Assembly: GCA_030646555.1 (NCBI GenBank)
Contig: JAUSKP010000054.1
Location: forward strand, 1-29,433
From: a bacterium
GTDB taxonomy: Bacteria > Patescibacteriota > Minisyncoccia > UBA6257 > 02-FULL-45-10c
Direction of reading: 5' to 3'
DNA length: 29,433 nucleotides
Below, piece by piece: positions 13,329 to 19,262 of this stretch. Each line of letters begins with the position of its first letter. Within the stretch, counting starts at the first letter, position 1. The notes under the pieces were generated by a model, which worked only from the letters and a program-made list of their open reading frames with translations, was not told where the DNA came from and searched no databases. A program made the position numbers and the translations under genes.

Positions 13329-13479
13329 GTCGTTTTTGCCCAAGAGGGCTAGTTAATTTATTAACGCAGCCCGACCGGCTGCAAAAGTGAACACCCTGTT
13401 AAATGATGCTCTGCATCAATTTTACCATTTTGGTAAAATTATTTAACAGGGTAAAGGTTTTGTAGGACAAAGCCCTTTA
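13329..13479 (-). repeat. Intercistronic leader repeat, copy A
   Basis: On the minus strand the element starts at the stop codon of the DUF456 gene (TAAAGGGCTTTGTC) and ends at the pspC ATG. It contains a perfect 11-bp inverted repeat, CCCTGTTAAAT (13394-13404) and ATTTAACAGGG (13441-13451). This encloses a hairpin GATGC-TCT-GCATC and a hairpin AATTTTACC/GGTAAAATT. Next come GCAGCC/GGCTGC with loop GGTCG, GTTAAT/ATTAAC and GCCC/GGGC stems. Copy B is at 27794-27976. Arms are conserved, but the two central hairpins have unrelated sequence. Confidence 0.9.
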
Positions 13480-13968
13480 TATTTTAAAAATTGCGACTAT
13501 TAAATATCCAAGCATAGTTAATGCCAACATTAATTTTATCAATCCGCTCAACAAAAATCCAATCACGGTACCCCTCAATATTCCACTTATTTCTTGTGAT
13601 CCTCTGCCTACATACATTTCTCCAAAGATCAGCCCCATGCAAAAACCCAATATAATCCCGATTGGCCCGCCAATCAAAAAACCGGCCACCGAACCAAAAA
13701 TTGCGCCAGCCAACCCCTCTTTAGAAGCTTTGTATTTTTTAGCGCCTATCATTGGGACTATAAGATCCAATGCCGACACAACAAGGGACAGAAACAAGAA
13801 AATTAAAACCATTCTGAGAGAAATAACGGAAAAATCACCGGCGAAGCCGAATATCAGAACACCCAGCCACGCCAAAGGAATGCCCGGTAAAAATGGCAAT
13901 ATTATCCCTGCGATCCCGACCAATACAAAAATAAACGCCAATACTATTAAAATTATTTCTAAGGCCAT
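13477..13968 (-). CDS. DUF456 integral membrane protein
   Basis: 163 aa, almost entirely hydrophobic. IILPFLPGIPLAWLGVLIFG near the N-terminus and GAKKYKASKEGLAGAIFGSV followed by GFLIGGPIGIILG are the DUF456 (YqgC-like) signatures. Several glycine-rich membrane spans follow. Function unknown in any organism. It reads from the promoter at 13975-14002; the TATAAT box is 7 nt from the ATG, so the message would be nearly leaderless. Its stop codon overlaps the first bases of the leader repeat before pspC, suggesting a DUF456 - pspC - crtC-like transcription unit. Confidence 0.88.
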   Translation of the reverse strand: MALEIILIVLAFIFVLVGIAGIILPFLPGIPLAWLGVLIFGFAGDFSVISLRMVLIFLFLSLVVSALDLIVPMIGAKKYKASKEGLAGAIFGSVAGFLIGGPIGIILGFCMGLIFGEMYVGRGSQEISGILRGTVIGFLLSGLIKLMLALTMLGYLIVAIFKI

Positions 13969-13974
13969 ACTAAT

Positions 13975-14002
13975 ATTATACTCCAGACAAATAGAGTATA
14001 AT
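13975..14002. promoter_or_regulatory. Mirrored divergent -10 elements
   Basis: ATTATACTC (13975-13983) and GAGTATAAT (13994-14002) form a perfect 9-bp inverted repeat, so each strand has TATAAT pointing outward: minus to DUF456 (13968), plus to the gene at 14015. The arrangement would make the two promoters compete. It could also be bound as a palindromic operator. Confidence 0.55.
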
Positions 14003-14014
14003 AACTTGTATTAG

Positions 14015-14416
14015 ATGAATTTCCCAATCAAAAAAATAAATACTTCCTATAAAAATTTGATGCGCGTATGCGGATACAAAGAAATTTATAATCCGCACAA
14101 ACAGAATGAAATAAGCTATGCCAGATCGCTGGAAGCCAGCCGATTCTATCCGCGCTTTCATATTTATATTGAAAAAATTGTAAATGACGGAATAGAGATC
14201 AGTCTGCATTTAGATATGAAAAAACCGTCCTATGCCGGAACATCGGCTCATAGCGGAGAATACGACGGCGACCTGGTAGACAGAGAAGCCCAAAGAATAA
14301 AAAATATTTCCGATAAATTTATTTCTGAAAACACGCTTCAATATCAGCCATTAGGATTTAAAAAAGAAGCAGGGGGCGGGCTTTGGAAAAAAATATTAAA
14401 ATTCTTACAGCCGTAG
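14015..14416 (+). CDS. Conserved hypothetical protein, 133 aa
   Basis: No named family recognised. The central part (SYARSLEASRFYPRFHIYIE, then ISLHLDMKKPSYAGTSAHSG and EYDGDLVDREAQRIKN) has the density of invariant-looking His/Asp/Tyr residues expected of a conserved domain, with a possible metal or phosphate site (HLD, HSGEYDGD). Proteins with this pattern are, to my recollection, frequent in Patescibacteria. The C-terminal tail is basic and hydrophobic (GGGLWKKILKFLQP) and could touch the membrane. There is no Shine-Dalgarno sequence; it uses the divergent -10 box at 13997-14002. The ncRNA promoter starts 6 nt after its stop. Confidence 0.7.
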   Translation: MNFPIKKINTSYKNLMRVCGYKEIYNPHKQNEISYARSLEASRFYPRFHIYIEKIVNDGIEISLHLDMKKPSYAGTSAHSGEYDGDLVDREAQRIKNISDKFISENTLQYQPLGFKKEAGGGLWKKILKFLQP

Positions 14417-14422
14417 CGATAG

Positions 14423-14450
14423 TTGACAATTTTTTGGGAAGTGCTATTAT
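14423..14450 (+). promoter_or_regulatory. Strong promoter of the structured RNA
   Basis: TTGACA (14423-14428), a 16-nt spacer and TATTAT (14445-14450). Transcription is expected to start near 14457. Confidence 0.8.
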
Positions 14451-14456
14451 ATTCCT

Positions 14457-14883
14457 TAGTACATTGGTTAAGAGAATATAAACTCGCGATGTAATTCAGC
14501 GCCTCTCCTTTCTATTGCCTGGTTCGTATAAGGCAGGAAGAGGAGATCAGTAGCTTAATTCCTACTGCGCCAAATCCGGAAAATCCGGAGGGAGATGAAT
14601 CGCCGAGGCTCATATCCGTCTAATTATAGTTATATGGGATTCCCCATAGGATTAAGGGCTGGTAACCCTTCCCTAGCTCCCGATAGAGAGCGAAAGGACA
14701 CGAGCCGGAAGATAACATCCAGAGTAGCGATTTTAACTGACTAAAGTCGCTGCGTCACTTCTCACCCAGAAGAAAAACAGGGCTCCGCCCTCGGAGATGA
14801 TCGAGGCCTCGCCCCAAGAGGACAAGAGGGATAGAAAGTTTGGAAGTTCGGACCCGCGCAATGGTGCGCGGGTCCTTTTTTTT
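14457..14883 (+). ncRNA. Unidentified structured non-coding RNA, about 430 nt
   Basis: The unit has a consensus promoter, no reading frame of 60 codons on either strand, and a strong terminator. Local helices visible by eye: TGCCT/AGGCA inside a larger CCTCT/AGAGG arm (14502-14544), CAGTAG/CTACTG, TCCGGA-AAA-TCCGGA, TATGGG-ATTC-CCCATA, AAGGG/CCCTT, AGCGATTTTA/TAAAGTCGCT, CTTCT/AGAAG and AGGGC/GCCCT. I looked for conserved pieces of RNase P RNA (GAGGAAAGTCC), tmRNA (tRNA-like ends), SRP RNA (GGAAGGAAGCAGC) and group I/II introns and found none. It may be a very divergent member of a known class or a new one. A 50-codon frame from 14595 exists but looks accidental. Confidence 0.7.
14850..14883 (+). 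terminator. Terminator of the structured RNA
   Basis: A perfect 10-bp stem GGACCCGCGC / GCGCGGGTCC with loop AATGGT and a run of eight T. Confidence 0.95.
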
Positions 14884-14891
14884 AAAAGAAA

Positions 14892-14920
14892 ATCCCCTCA
14901 CTCTTACAGAGTGAGGGGAT
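14892..14920 (-). terminator. Terminator of the CPBP protease gene
   Basis: ATCCCCTCACTCT / AGAGTGAGGGGAT with loop TAC, followed on the minus strand by TTTTCTTTT. Same stem family as 4536-4562 and 18214-18240. Confidence 0.9.
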
Positions 14921-14924
14921 AATT

Positions 14925-15545
14925 TTACTTAAAGATCACCGGCAAGCCGAACATCAGCATAAAGTTCCACGTGCCGTGAGCTATCACGGCAGGCCAATAA
15001 CCGCCCTTGATCATCAGCCAGGCGAAAATGAACCCGCCGACGCCTTGATACATTATATTCATAACACCGCCATGGGCCAAGCCAAAAGCAATTGAACTGA
15101 ATATCATCACGGGTAAAATGAGCCCCGTGCCTTTCAAATTGCCGTATAAATGCGCGCAATCTTGATTGTATTCAACTTCGCGGGCGCGCTGATTATTGCG
15201 TGAAAAACCGCGGACCAATATAATTTCCAGCGACATTGCCACCATCAAAGGAGCCCATCTGTAATACAGCTCCTCCCATAATGGCGCGCGAATACATGCC
15301 ATAAAAAATACATTTAGGACGCCGCTTTTAGCGCTTGCGGACGGCGCTACACTGTATATTTTAGCCGCCAATATGGCGCGGATCTCATTTGTCTCCACTC
15401 CGGCGATAGCCGTGAGCACTACGGTTATAAATATGGTCCATACCAGCATGGCCGCAAAAGCCGCGAAGATATTCTTGAGATTACCTACCAATGAATGTTT
15501 ATGGGTTCCAAATTCCATCAATCCTTCAATTCCGCTGCGTATCAT
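14925..15545 (-). CDS. CPBP-family intramembrane metalloprotease (CAAX/Abi type)
   Basis: 206 aa from the ATG at 15545, chosen because GGGAGG lies 9 nt upstream; an in-frame GTG at 15554 overlaps that Shine-Dalgarno sequence and is rejected. Motif 1 is APLWEELYYRW (E91, E92, R96), motif 2 is FGLAHGG, and motif 3 is VIAHGTWNFM. These are the Glu-Glu, His and His/Asn residues that bind zinc in this family. Several membrane spans. The roles of bacterial CPBP proteases vary (prenyl-protein processing, bacteriocin immunity, regulated proteolysis) and cannot be chosen here. A monocistronic unit with its own terminator. Confidence 0.9.
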   Translation of the reverse strand: MIRSGIEGLMEFGTHKHSLVGNLKNIFAAFAAMLVWTIFITVVLTAIAGVETNEIRAILAAKIYSVAPSASAKSGVLNVFFMACIRAPLWEELYYRWAPLMVAMSLEIILVRGFSRNNQRAREVEYNQDCAHLYGNLKGTGLILPVMIFSSIAFGLAHGGVMNIMYQGVGGFIFAWLMIKGGYWPAVIAHGTWNFMLMFGLPVIFK

Positions 15546-15623
15546 ACTTACCACCTCCCATTTATTTTGTTGTCAAATAATACTTATACTTTCAGTGTAA
15601 AACTTACTGATTAAAAGTCAAAG

Positions 15624-15789
15624 CCGGGTCAGTAGAAATTCGATCAATTATTATATATGCGACTTTTTATACCGCTTAACTATTTTTATTTCCGGATAGT
15701 GATAATTTACAAATTACGTCCGTCAGCTGGCGGACCAATCGAATTTTTCATCCCTACGGGAGATCTACCGAAGGTATGACACTGCCCGG
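15624..15789. mobile_element. Miniature inverted-repeat element, copy 2, with target duplication
   Basis: Ends CCGGGTCAGTAGAAATTCGA and ...CACTGCCCGG; the element is flanked by a direct repeat TCAAAG (15618-15623 and 15790-15795). The interior TTAACTATTTTTATTTCCG, TAGTGAT and ATTTACA matches copy 1. The internal hairpin is GTCCGTCAG/CTGGCGGAC instead of GTCAGTC/GACTGAC. An extra pair of small hairpins (ATCCC/GGGAT, TACC/GGTA) interrupts the right end. It fills most of the 392-nt gap 15546-15937, the rest being AT-rich plus a small palindrome at 15892-15918. Confidence 0.85.
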
Positions 15790-15891
15790 TCAAAGGGTGA
15801 AAAATAATATGTTTTGACTTTTCTGAATCATTCATTATAATCAAAACGTCCTTTGAAAATAAATTCTTGATAACACTACAAATTAAAAGAA

Positions 15892-15918
15892 TCCGCCTTC
15901 GCATAAAGCTACGGCGGA
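15892..15918. repeat. Short palindrome related to the one in recA
   Basis: TCCGCC ... GGCGGA around TTCGCATAAAGCTAC, 20 nt upstream of the gene at 15938. Confidence 0.6.
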
Positions 15919-15937
15919 CAAAGGGAGGAAAAGAAAA

Positions 15938-16228
15938 ATGGCTTCAGGAATAATGGCTCTAGTAGAAATCTATGAGTGCGAACGAGGCTCAACGACAAAT
16001 AAAACATTCGCGGGCAAAATGCTGTTCATGTATTCCAATGAAAAATTCCCTACCCCGAAAGATTTTGCCGAATATCTGGAAAAAATCGGCCAAGAAATGG
16101 CAAAGCAAAAAGGGATTAAAGGAAAAGTCTCTGTAGAAATGCCAAACAACGGCCCTACGGTATATCAGCTCCGAGAGAAAATTATTATAATAGACAAAGT
16201 TTTTATCATTAATCTGTTTATAGAATAA
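15938..16228 (+). CDS. Hypothetical protein, 96 aa
   Basis: No family recognised. GGGAGG lies 10 nt before the ATG. The first two thirds look like a folded soluble alpha/beta domain (MALVEIYECERGSTTNKTFA, TPKDFAEYLEKIGQEMAKQK, VSVEMPNNGPTVYQLREKII). The last 12 residues are hydrophobic (VFIINLFIE). The gene stands alone with a terminator 18 nt after the stop. It belongs to the group of small, strongly Shine-Dalgarno-led genes of this region. Confidence 0.65.
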   Translation: MASGIMALVEIYECERGSTTNKTFAGKMLFMYSNEKFPTPKDFAEYLEKIGQEMAKQKGIKGKVSVEMPNNGPTVYQLREKIIIIDKVFIINLFIE

Positions 16229-16245
16229 TATCCGGACACAAACAC

Positions 16246-16275
16246 AATACCGCCCCAAAAAGGCGGTATTTTTTA
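16246..16275 (+). terminator. Terminator of the 96-aa gene
   Basis: AATACCGCC / GGCGGTATT with a 7-nt loop CCAAAAA, then TTTTT. It also faces the 3' end of tRNA-His on the minus strand. Confidence 0.9.
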
Positions 16276-16297
16276 TAGTCTTTTCTTAGCCATAATG

Positions 16298-16369
16298 GGT
16301 GCCTAACGGGGATCGAACCCGTGTCGCCGCTGCCACAGAGCGGAGTTCTACCATTGAACCATAGGCACC
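16298..16369 (-). tRNA. tRNA-His (anticodon GTG)
   Basis: A complete cloverleaf: GTGCCTA/TAGGCAC acceptor, D stem GTTC/GAAC, anticodon arm CCGCT-CTGTGGC-AGCGG, T arm ACGGG-TTCGATC-CCCGT. The histidine-specific extra G at position -1 (16369) faces C73. CCA is not encoded. Confidence 0.95.
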
Positions 16370-16400
16370 ATCTAAGATAACTTATGAATAATACCCTAAA

Positions 16401-16450
16401 ACATTTTACTTTGTAAAATGTTCGGGCGATTATCCGCCGATTGGCGGATA
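16401..16450. repeat. Tandem pair of perfect hairpins
   Basis: ACATTTTAC-TTT-GTAAAATGT (16401-16421) and TATCCGCC-GATT-GGCGGATA (16431-16450), upstream of tRNA-His on its strand. A similar pairing of unrelated hairpins occurs at 13405-13440, 20019-20048 and 27868-27900. Confidence 0.75.
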
Positions 16451-16484
16451 GTTTAGCCAAAAAACTATTTTTACAAATAAATAA

Positions 16485-16514
16485 ATCCCCCACATAAATA
16501 TTTATGTGGGGGAT
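16485..16514. terminator. Perfect 30-nt palindrome, probable bidirectional terminator
   Basis: ATCCCCCACATAAAT followed by its exact reverse complement. It is followed by AAAAA on plus and preceded by an A-rich stretch, so it has a T run on the minus strand. Confidence 0.7.
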
Positions 16515-16518
16515 AAAA

Positions 16519-16539
16519 AGCCCCGCAGGATGCGGGGCT
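16519..16539 (-). terminator. Terminator of the 99-aa gene
   Basis: AGCCCCGCA-TCC-TGCGGGGCT on the minus strand followed by TTTTTATCC. It lies 58 nt after the stop of the gene at 16598. Confidence 0.85.
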
Positions 16540-16597
16540 ACCTTGCCGAAAACGAAAAGCGGGGCAAGGACTTGGTGGGAGAAAACGACGCTGCGGA

Positions 16598-16897
16598 TTA
16601 GGCGGGCGTCACGACCAGCATGCTGCGGTTCTCGCGGCAGCGGCGAAAGATGCCTGTGCCGTAGAGTTTCACGCCGTAGTGGCTGGCGATCTTGCCCACC
16701 ACCCGCGCGCTTATCCGCTTGCCGCCGTACCGGGTCCGGATTATCGTCACGACCGCGTTGCGCAGCCGTTCGCCGGAAAACCGCGGGAACTCGGGAAGAT
16801 TCAGCCGCTTGATAAGCGGCGGAAGCACCACCGGGTTTTCGCTCTTATCCTTGCGTCCCCGCACAAGCTCGTTGAACAGATCCAGCAGGTTTTTCAT
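16598..16897 (-). CDS. GC-rich basic hypothetical protein, 99 aa
   Basis: No family recognised. Strongly basic with Arg/Lys clusters (LVRGRKDKSE, IIRTRYGGKRISARVVGKIA, IFRRCRENRSM), so nucleic-acid binding is plausible but unproven. AGGAGGAATT precedes the ATG. Codons are GC-rich (visibly richer than the AT-rich neighbours and housekeeping genes), a sign of different origin. It has a consensus promoter (16956-16984) with an inverted repeat over the -10, and its own terminator. Because of the high GC, long open frames also exist on the opposite strand; I judge them shadows because only this frame has regulatory signals. Confidence 0.7.
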   Translation of the reverse strand: MKNLLDLFNELVRGRKDKSENPVVLPPLIKRLNLPEFPRFSGERLRNAVVTIIRTRYGGKRISARVVGKIASHYGVKLYGTGIFRRCRENRSMLVVTPA

Positions 16898-16955
16898 AAT
16901 TCCTCCTTTTCTGATATTTGTAATTTACTCACTAAATTGTACTGTGCTAGTGAAT

Positions 16956-16984
16956 AGCATAGCACACAATATAATATCTGTCAA
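16956..16984 (-). promoter_or_regulatory. Promoter with operator-like repeat for the 99-aa gene
   Basis: On the minus strand TTGACA (16979-16984), 17 nt, TATGCT (16956-16961). An inverted repeat TGTGCTA ... TAGCACA covers the -10 region (about 16943-16966) and could bind a repressor. Confidence 0.8.
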
Positions 16985-16997
16985 TAGGTATAAAAAA

Positions 16998-17021
16998 GCC
17001 CCCCGATCCTTATCGGGGGGC
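16998..17021 (-). terminator. Terminator of sppA
   Basis: A perfect 10-bp stem GCCCCCCGAT/ATCGGGGGGC with a 4-nt loop, followed on the minus strand by TTTTTTA. Confidence 0.95.
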
Positions 17022-17035
17022 GACTTTGGTAGGCA

Positions 17036-18088
17036 TCAGCGGTCGGCTGTCCAAAGATAATATAGTCCGGGCGGGAGCGTTGAAATACGCTGCCCAATAT
17101 CAATCAATGGCTTACTGCTAAACGCCGCGAAAAAATCTCCAAAAACATCCGTCTTCTTTTTATATTGAACCAAAGAAGCGGTTTTTATTTTCGCAAGATC
17201 CTTCGCAGTTTCAAAGGAGTCCTCAATATAGCCAATCTGATCAATGAGCCCATTGTTCAGCGCTTGTTCGGAGTCATAGATTCTGCCATCAGCCAAAATA
17301 CGGACTTTCACTTCATCCATGTTTCTGCCATCGGCAACCTTTTGAACAAACCGATCAAACGCGCCGTCAACAAGACTTTGCGCGATATTGGCGTCTTCTT
17401 TGTCGGCCGGCTTGTAGGGAGAAAGCATATCTTTTCTGGCTCCTGATTTAATGGTTGTGTATTTCACCCCTATCTTTTTCAAAAGACCGGAATAGTTCGG
17501 CATCTGCATGATCACGCCGATGCTTCCCGTCCATGTTTCAGGAGTCGCGATGATCTTGTCCGCGGGAACAGAAACGTAATACCCGCCCGAAGCCGCAATG
17601 CCGTTGAAAAAAGCGACCATCGGTTTGCCGGACTTTTTAAACTTCATTACCTCATTCCAAATGAGGTTTGAGGCATTTACTCCCCCGCCCGGACTTTCAA
17701 CTTTCAAAATAATCGCTTTGACCCGAGAATCTTCGCGAGCAGTTTGGAGCATCAATTTGACGTCCTCAACCATATTTGTTCTCCCTGCTTCGCTGATTAC
17801 TCCCGAGATCTCAACTAAAGCAATCATATCTGCTGTAGTTGAAGATTTTTGCAAGTAAGCCACGTCCATATTGCTAGATGGCATGCCAACTACTTGCGAT
17901 TGCGCCTCGTTTGTAGGCCTCATACCCCTTCCTATCGGCCAGAGCAAAAAACCGGCTTCAACCAGAAATAAAATGGCAAAAGAGGTTTTCAACCATGCCT
18001 GCCAGCGTAAGCCCCTTACATATTTGTTGTAGGGACCGACCGCCTGTCTCAGAATGCCGAGCAACTCTCCTGACTGTTCATCGTTCAT
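17036..18088 (-). CDS. sppA: Signal peptide peptidase SppA (S49 family, short form)
   Basis: 350 aa. One N-terminal membrane span (~34-52), then a single S49 protease domain. The nucleophile is S167 in FNGIAASGGYY and the general-base Lys is K219 in SGARKDMLSPYKPAD; their spacing of 52 equals that of Bacillus SppA (S147/K199). SPGGGVNAS forms the oxyanion/substrate loop. It degrades leftover signal peptides at the membrane. GGAGG lies 5 nt before the ATG at 18088. It is alone in its transcription unit, with its own terminator. The ~33-residue cytoplasmic N-terminus (MNDEQSGELLGILRQAVGPY) is longer than usual. Confidence 0.95.
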   Translation of the reverse strand: MNDEQSGELLGILRQAVGPYNKYVRGLRWQAWLKTSFAILFLVEAGFLLWPIGRGMRPTNEAQSQVVGMPSSNMDVAYLQKSSTTADMIALVEISGVISEAGRTNMVEDVKLMLQTAREDSRVKAIILKVESPGGGVNASNLIWNEVMKFKKSGKPMVAFFNGIAASGGYYVSVPADKIIATPETWTGSIGVIMQMPNYSGLLKKIGVKYTTIKSGARKDMLSPYKPADKEDANIAQSLVDGAFDRFVQKVADGRNMDEVKVRILADGRIYDSEQALNNGLIDQIGYIEDSFETAKDLAKIKTASLVQYKKKTDVFGDFFAAFSSKPLIDIGQRISTLPPGLYYLWTADR

Positions 18089-18162
18089 AACACCTCCGCG
18101 CTATTTATCCCGCACATAATAAATTTATGCGAGATTTAATTTTTAAAGAAACTATTAATCTA

Positions 18163-18190
18163 ATCGTAGTCCTGCCGGCAACTAAGTCAA
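18163..18190 (-). promoter_or_regulatory. Possible promoter of sppA
   Basis: On the minus strand TTGACT (18185-18190), 16 nt, TACGAT (18163-18168). A partly palindromic CGCATAAATTTATTATGTGCG-like stretch lies between it and the start codon. Confidence 0.45.
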
Positions 18191-18213
18191 TAGGTTGATT
18201 TTAAAAAATAAAA

Positions 18214-18240
18214 CCCCCTCACTCTAATAGAGTGAGGGGG
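18214..18240 (-). terminator. Terminator of the 114-aa gene
   Basis: CCCCCTCACTCT / AGAGTGAGGGGG with loop ATT, then TTTTATTTTTT on the minus strand. The stem is identical to 4536-4562. Confidence 0.9.
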
Positions 18241-18314
18241 TGGGTGATTTTAGAAAAAAACTCAAACAGCTGCTCGACTGTCGGATTTTTCTCAAACATG
18301 GAAAAACAAAATAC

Positions 18315-18659
18315 TTATTTATCCCACCAGTTTTCTTTTTCAGAAACTGGGGAAACGTAAAGAGGAAAAACTGCTTCCGCTTTTTTCGCCTCTTCTATGA
18401 TGATGGTAAATTTAGGAAAATACCACTGCGGTTTGGCGCAATAGAAATTATCCCCTCTTTTAGCCATCTTGATATGCATCCCGATTGTTTTGCCCCGATT
18501 ATAAATGAAGTTTAATTTGTGCGACTGTTCTTGGGGATCGCCAATTTCGTCGGCGAAAATACTTCCTAAAAAAACTTTCCTTTCCCCGATTGCCCACACC
18601 ATAAAACTCCTTAAGCCCTTGTGGACTTTAAAATAAATCTCAACTGATTTGATCTGCAT
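18315..18659 (-). CDS. Hypothetical protein, 114 aa
   Basis: The start at 18659 is set by GGAGGAGATAT immediately upstream; a longer open frame to 18773 would add a hydrophobic segment but has no ribosome site. No family recognised. The sequence alternates beta-like and charged stretches (IKSVEIYFKVHKGLRSFMVW, KVFLGSIFADEIGDPQEQSH, YCAKPQWYFPKFTIIIEEAK) and ends SEKENWWDK, suggesting a small soluble beta-rich protein. A single-gene unit ending at the shared-type terminator 18214-18240. Confidence 0.7.
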   Translation of the reverse strand: MQIKSVEIYFKVHKGLRSFMVWAIGERKVFLGSIFADEIGDPQEQSHKLNFIYNRGKTIGMHIKMAKRGDNFYCAKPQWYFPKFTIIIEEAKKAEAVFPLYVSPVSEKENWWDK

Positions 18660-18804
18660 ATATCTCCTCCATATTTTCTGAAATTTTTTCAAATAACAAC
18701 TGCCAATAGCAACTAACGTGAAAATAATAACACAAACTAAATAAAAAAGCAATGGTTCGGCTACGCTCACCACAAGCTACCCTAACTTACAGTGACACTA
18801 AAAT

Positions 18805-18830
18805 TAAAATCGCCACTAATGGCGATTTTA
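18805..18830 (-). terminator. Terminator after tRNA-Phe
   Basis: TAAAATCGCC / GGCGATTTTA with a 6-nt loop, followed on the minus strand by AATTTTAG. Confidence 0.8.
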
Positions 18831-18838
18831 ATAAATTG

Positions 18839-19127
18839 TGCCTGGGGGGTGAATTGAACACCCGACGCCAGCCTCTTCCGAAGCTGAATTGGACTATATC
18901 ATCATCCTCACAACGTGAGGAGCTAGGCGCTTCCGTCCCGACAAAACATCGGGAAGTACTCCCTTTCGGGATAGTCTCTACACCTTCCCTGCAACGCAGG
19001 GCTTGGCTCGGGATCATTCATTAAATTAATAATAAGTTTTCCCCGAGTTCACCTAGTTTTTCGATTCACTTTGCAGTGAAAAGCCCCAAAGATCTAGGGC
19101 TGCGCTCTACCACTGAGCTACCCAGGC
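18839..19127 (-). tRNA. tRNA-Phe (anticodon GAA) interrupted by a group I intron
   Basis: Exon 1 is 19096-19127 and exon 2 is 18839-18878. Joined, they give acceptor GCCTGGG/CCCAGGC, D stem GCTC/GAGC, anticodon arm CAGCC-CTGAAGA-GGCTG (GAA) and T arm GGGTG-TTCAATT-CACCC, with discriminator A. The CTGAAGA loop is usual for tRNA-Phe. The intron sits between U33 and G34. CCA is not encoded. Confidence 0.93.
18879..19095 (-). ncRNA. Group I self-splicing intron (217 nt, IC3-like)
   Basis: P1 pairs the exon end GCCCT with GGGGC in the intron, leaving the required U-G pair at the 5' splice site. P/Q-like AACTCGGGGAAA and ATCCCGAGCCAAGCC, R-like GGTGTAGAGACTATCCCG and S-like GATGATATAGTCC are all present, and the intron ends in G. 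There is no homing endonuclease frame. Length and motifs resemble the small tRNA introns of cyanobacteria and plastids. Confidence 0.93.
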
Positions 19128-19198
19128 ATTACTTAACCTAACTAATAATAACAAAAATATAGATTTTTTCAATAATAAATACGAAATAAAAAATAAAT

Positions 19199-19227
19199 TT
19201 GCTCATTACGGAAAAATAAAATACAAT
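19199..19227 (+). promoter_or_regulatory. Promoter of the 86-aa gene
   Basis: TTGCTC (19199-19204), 17 nt, TACAAT (19222-19227); start codon 36 nt downstream. Confidence 0.7.
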
Positions 19228-19262
19228 AACTATAGTTCATTCAAGATGATGGGAGGAGGAAT

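Noticed and set aside
14595..14747. 50-codon frame inside the structured RNA, preceded by GGAGGGAG
   Set aside because: The Shine-Dalgarno sequence is too close to the ATG, the frame runs across hairpins, and the peptide looks random; more likely part of RNA helices.
14457..14883. Assignment of the structured RNA as RNase P RNA or tmRNA
   Set aside because: The universal GAGGAAAGTCC-type core of RNase P and the tRNA-like ends of tmRNA are not found; the class is left open.
15546..15554. GTG start for the CPBP protease (three extra residues)
   Set aside because: The GTG lies inside the GGGAGGTGG Shine-Dalgarno sequence that serves the ATG at 15545.
16504..17060. Long open frames on the plus strand opposite the 99-aa gene
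   Set aside because: They result from the high GC of that gene; they have no ribosome site and run through terminators and the promoter.
18660..18773. N-terminal membrane segment for the 114-aa protein
   Set aside because: The longer frame has no ribosome site, whereas GGAGGAGATAT directly precedes the ATG at 18659.
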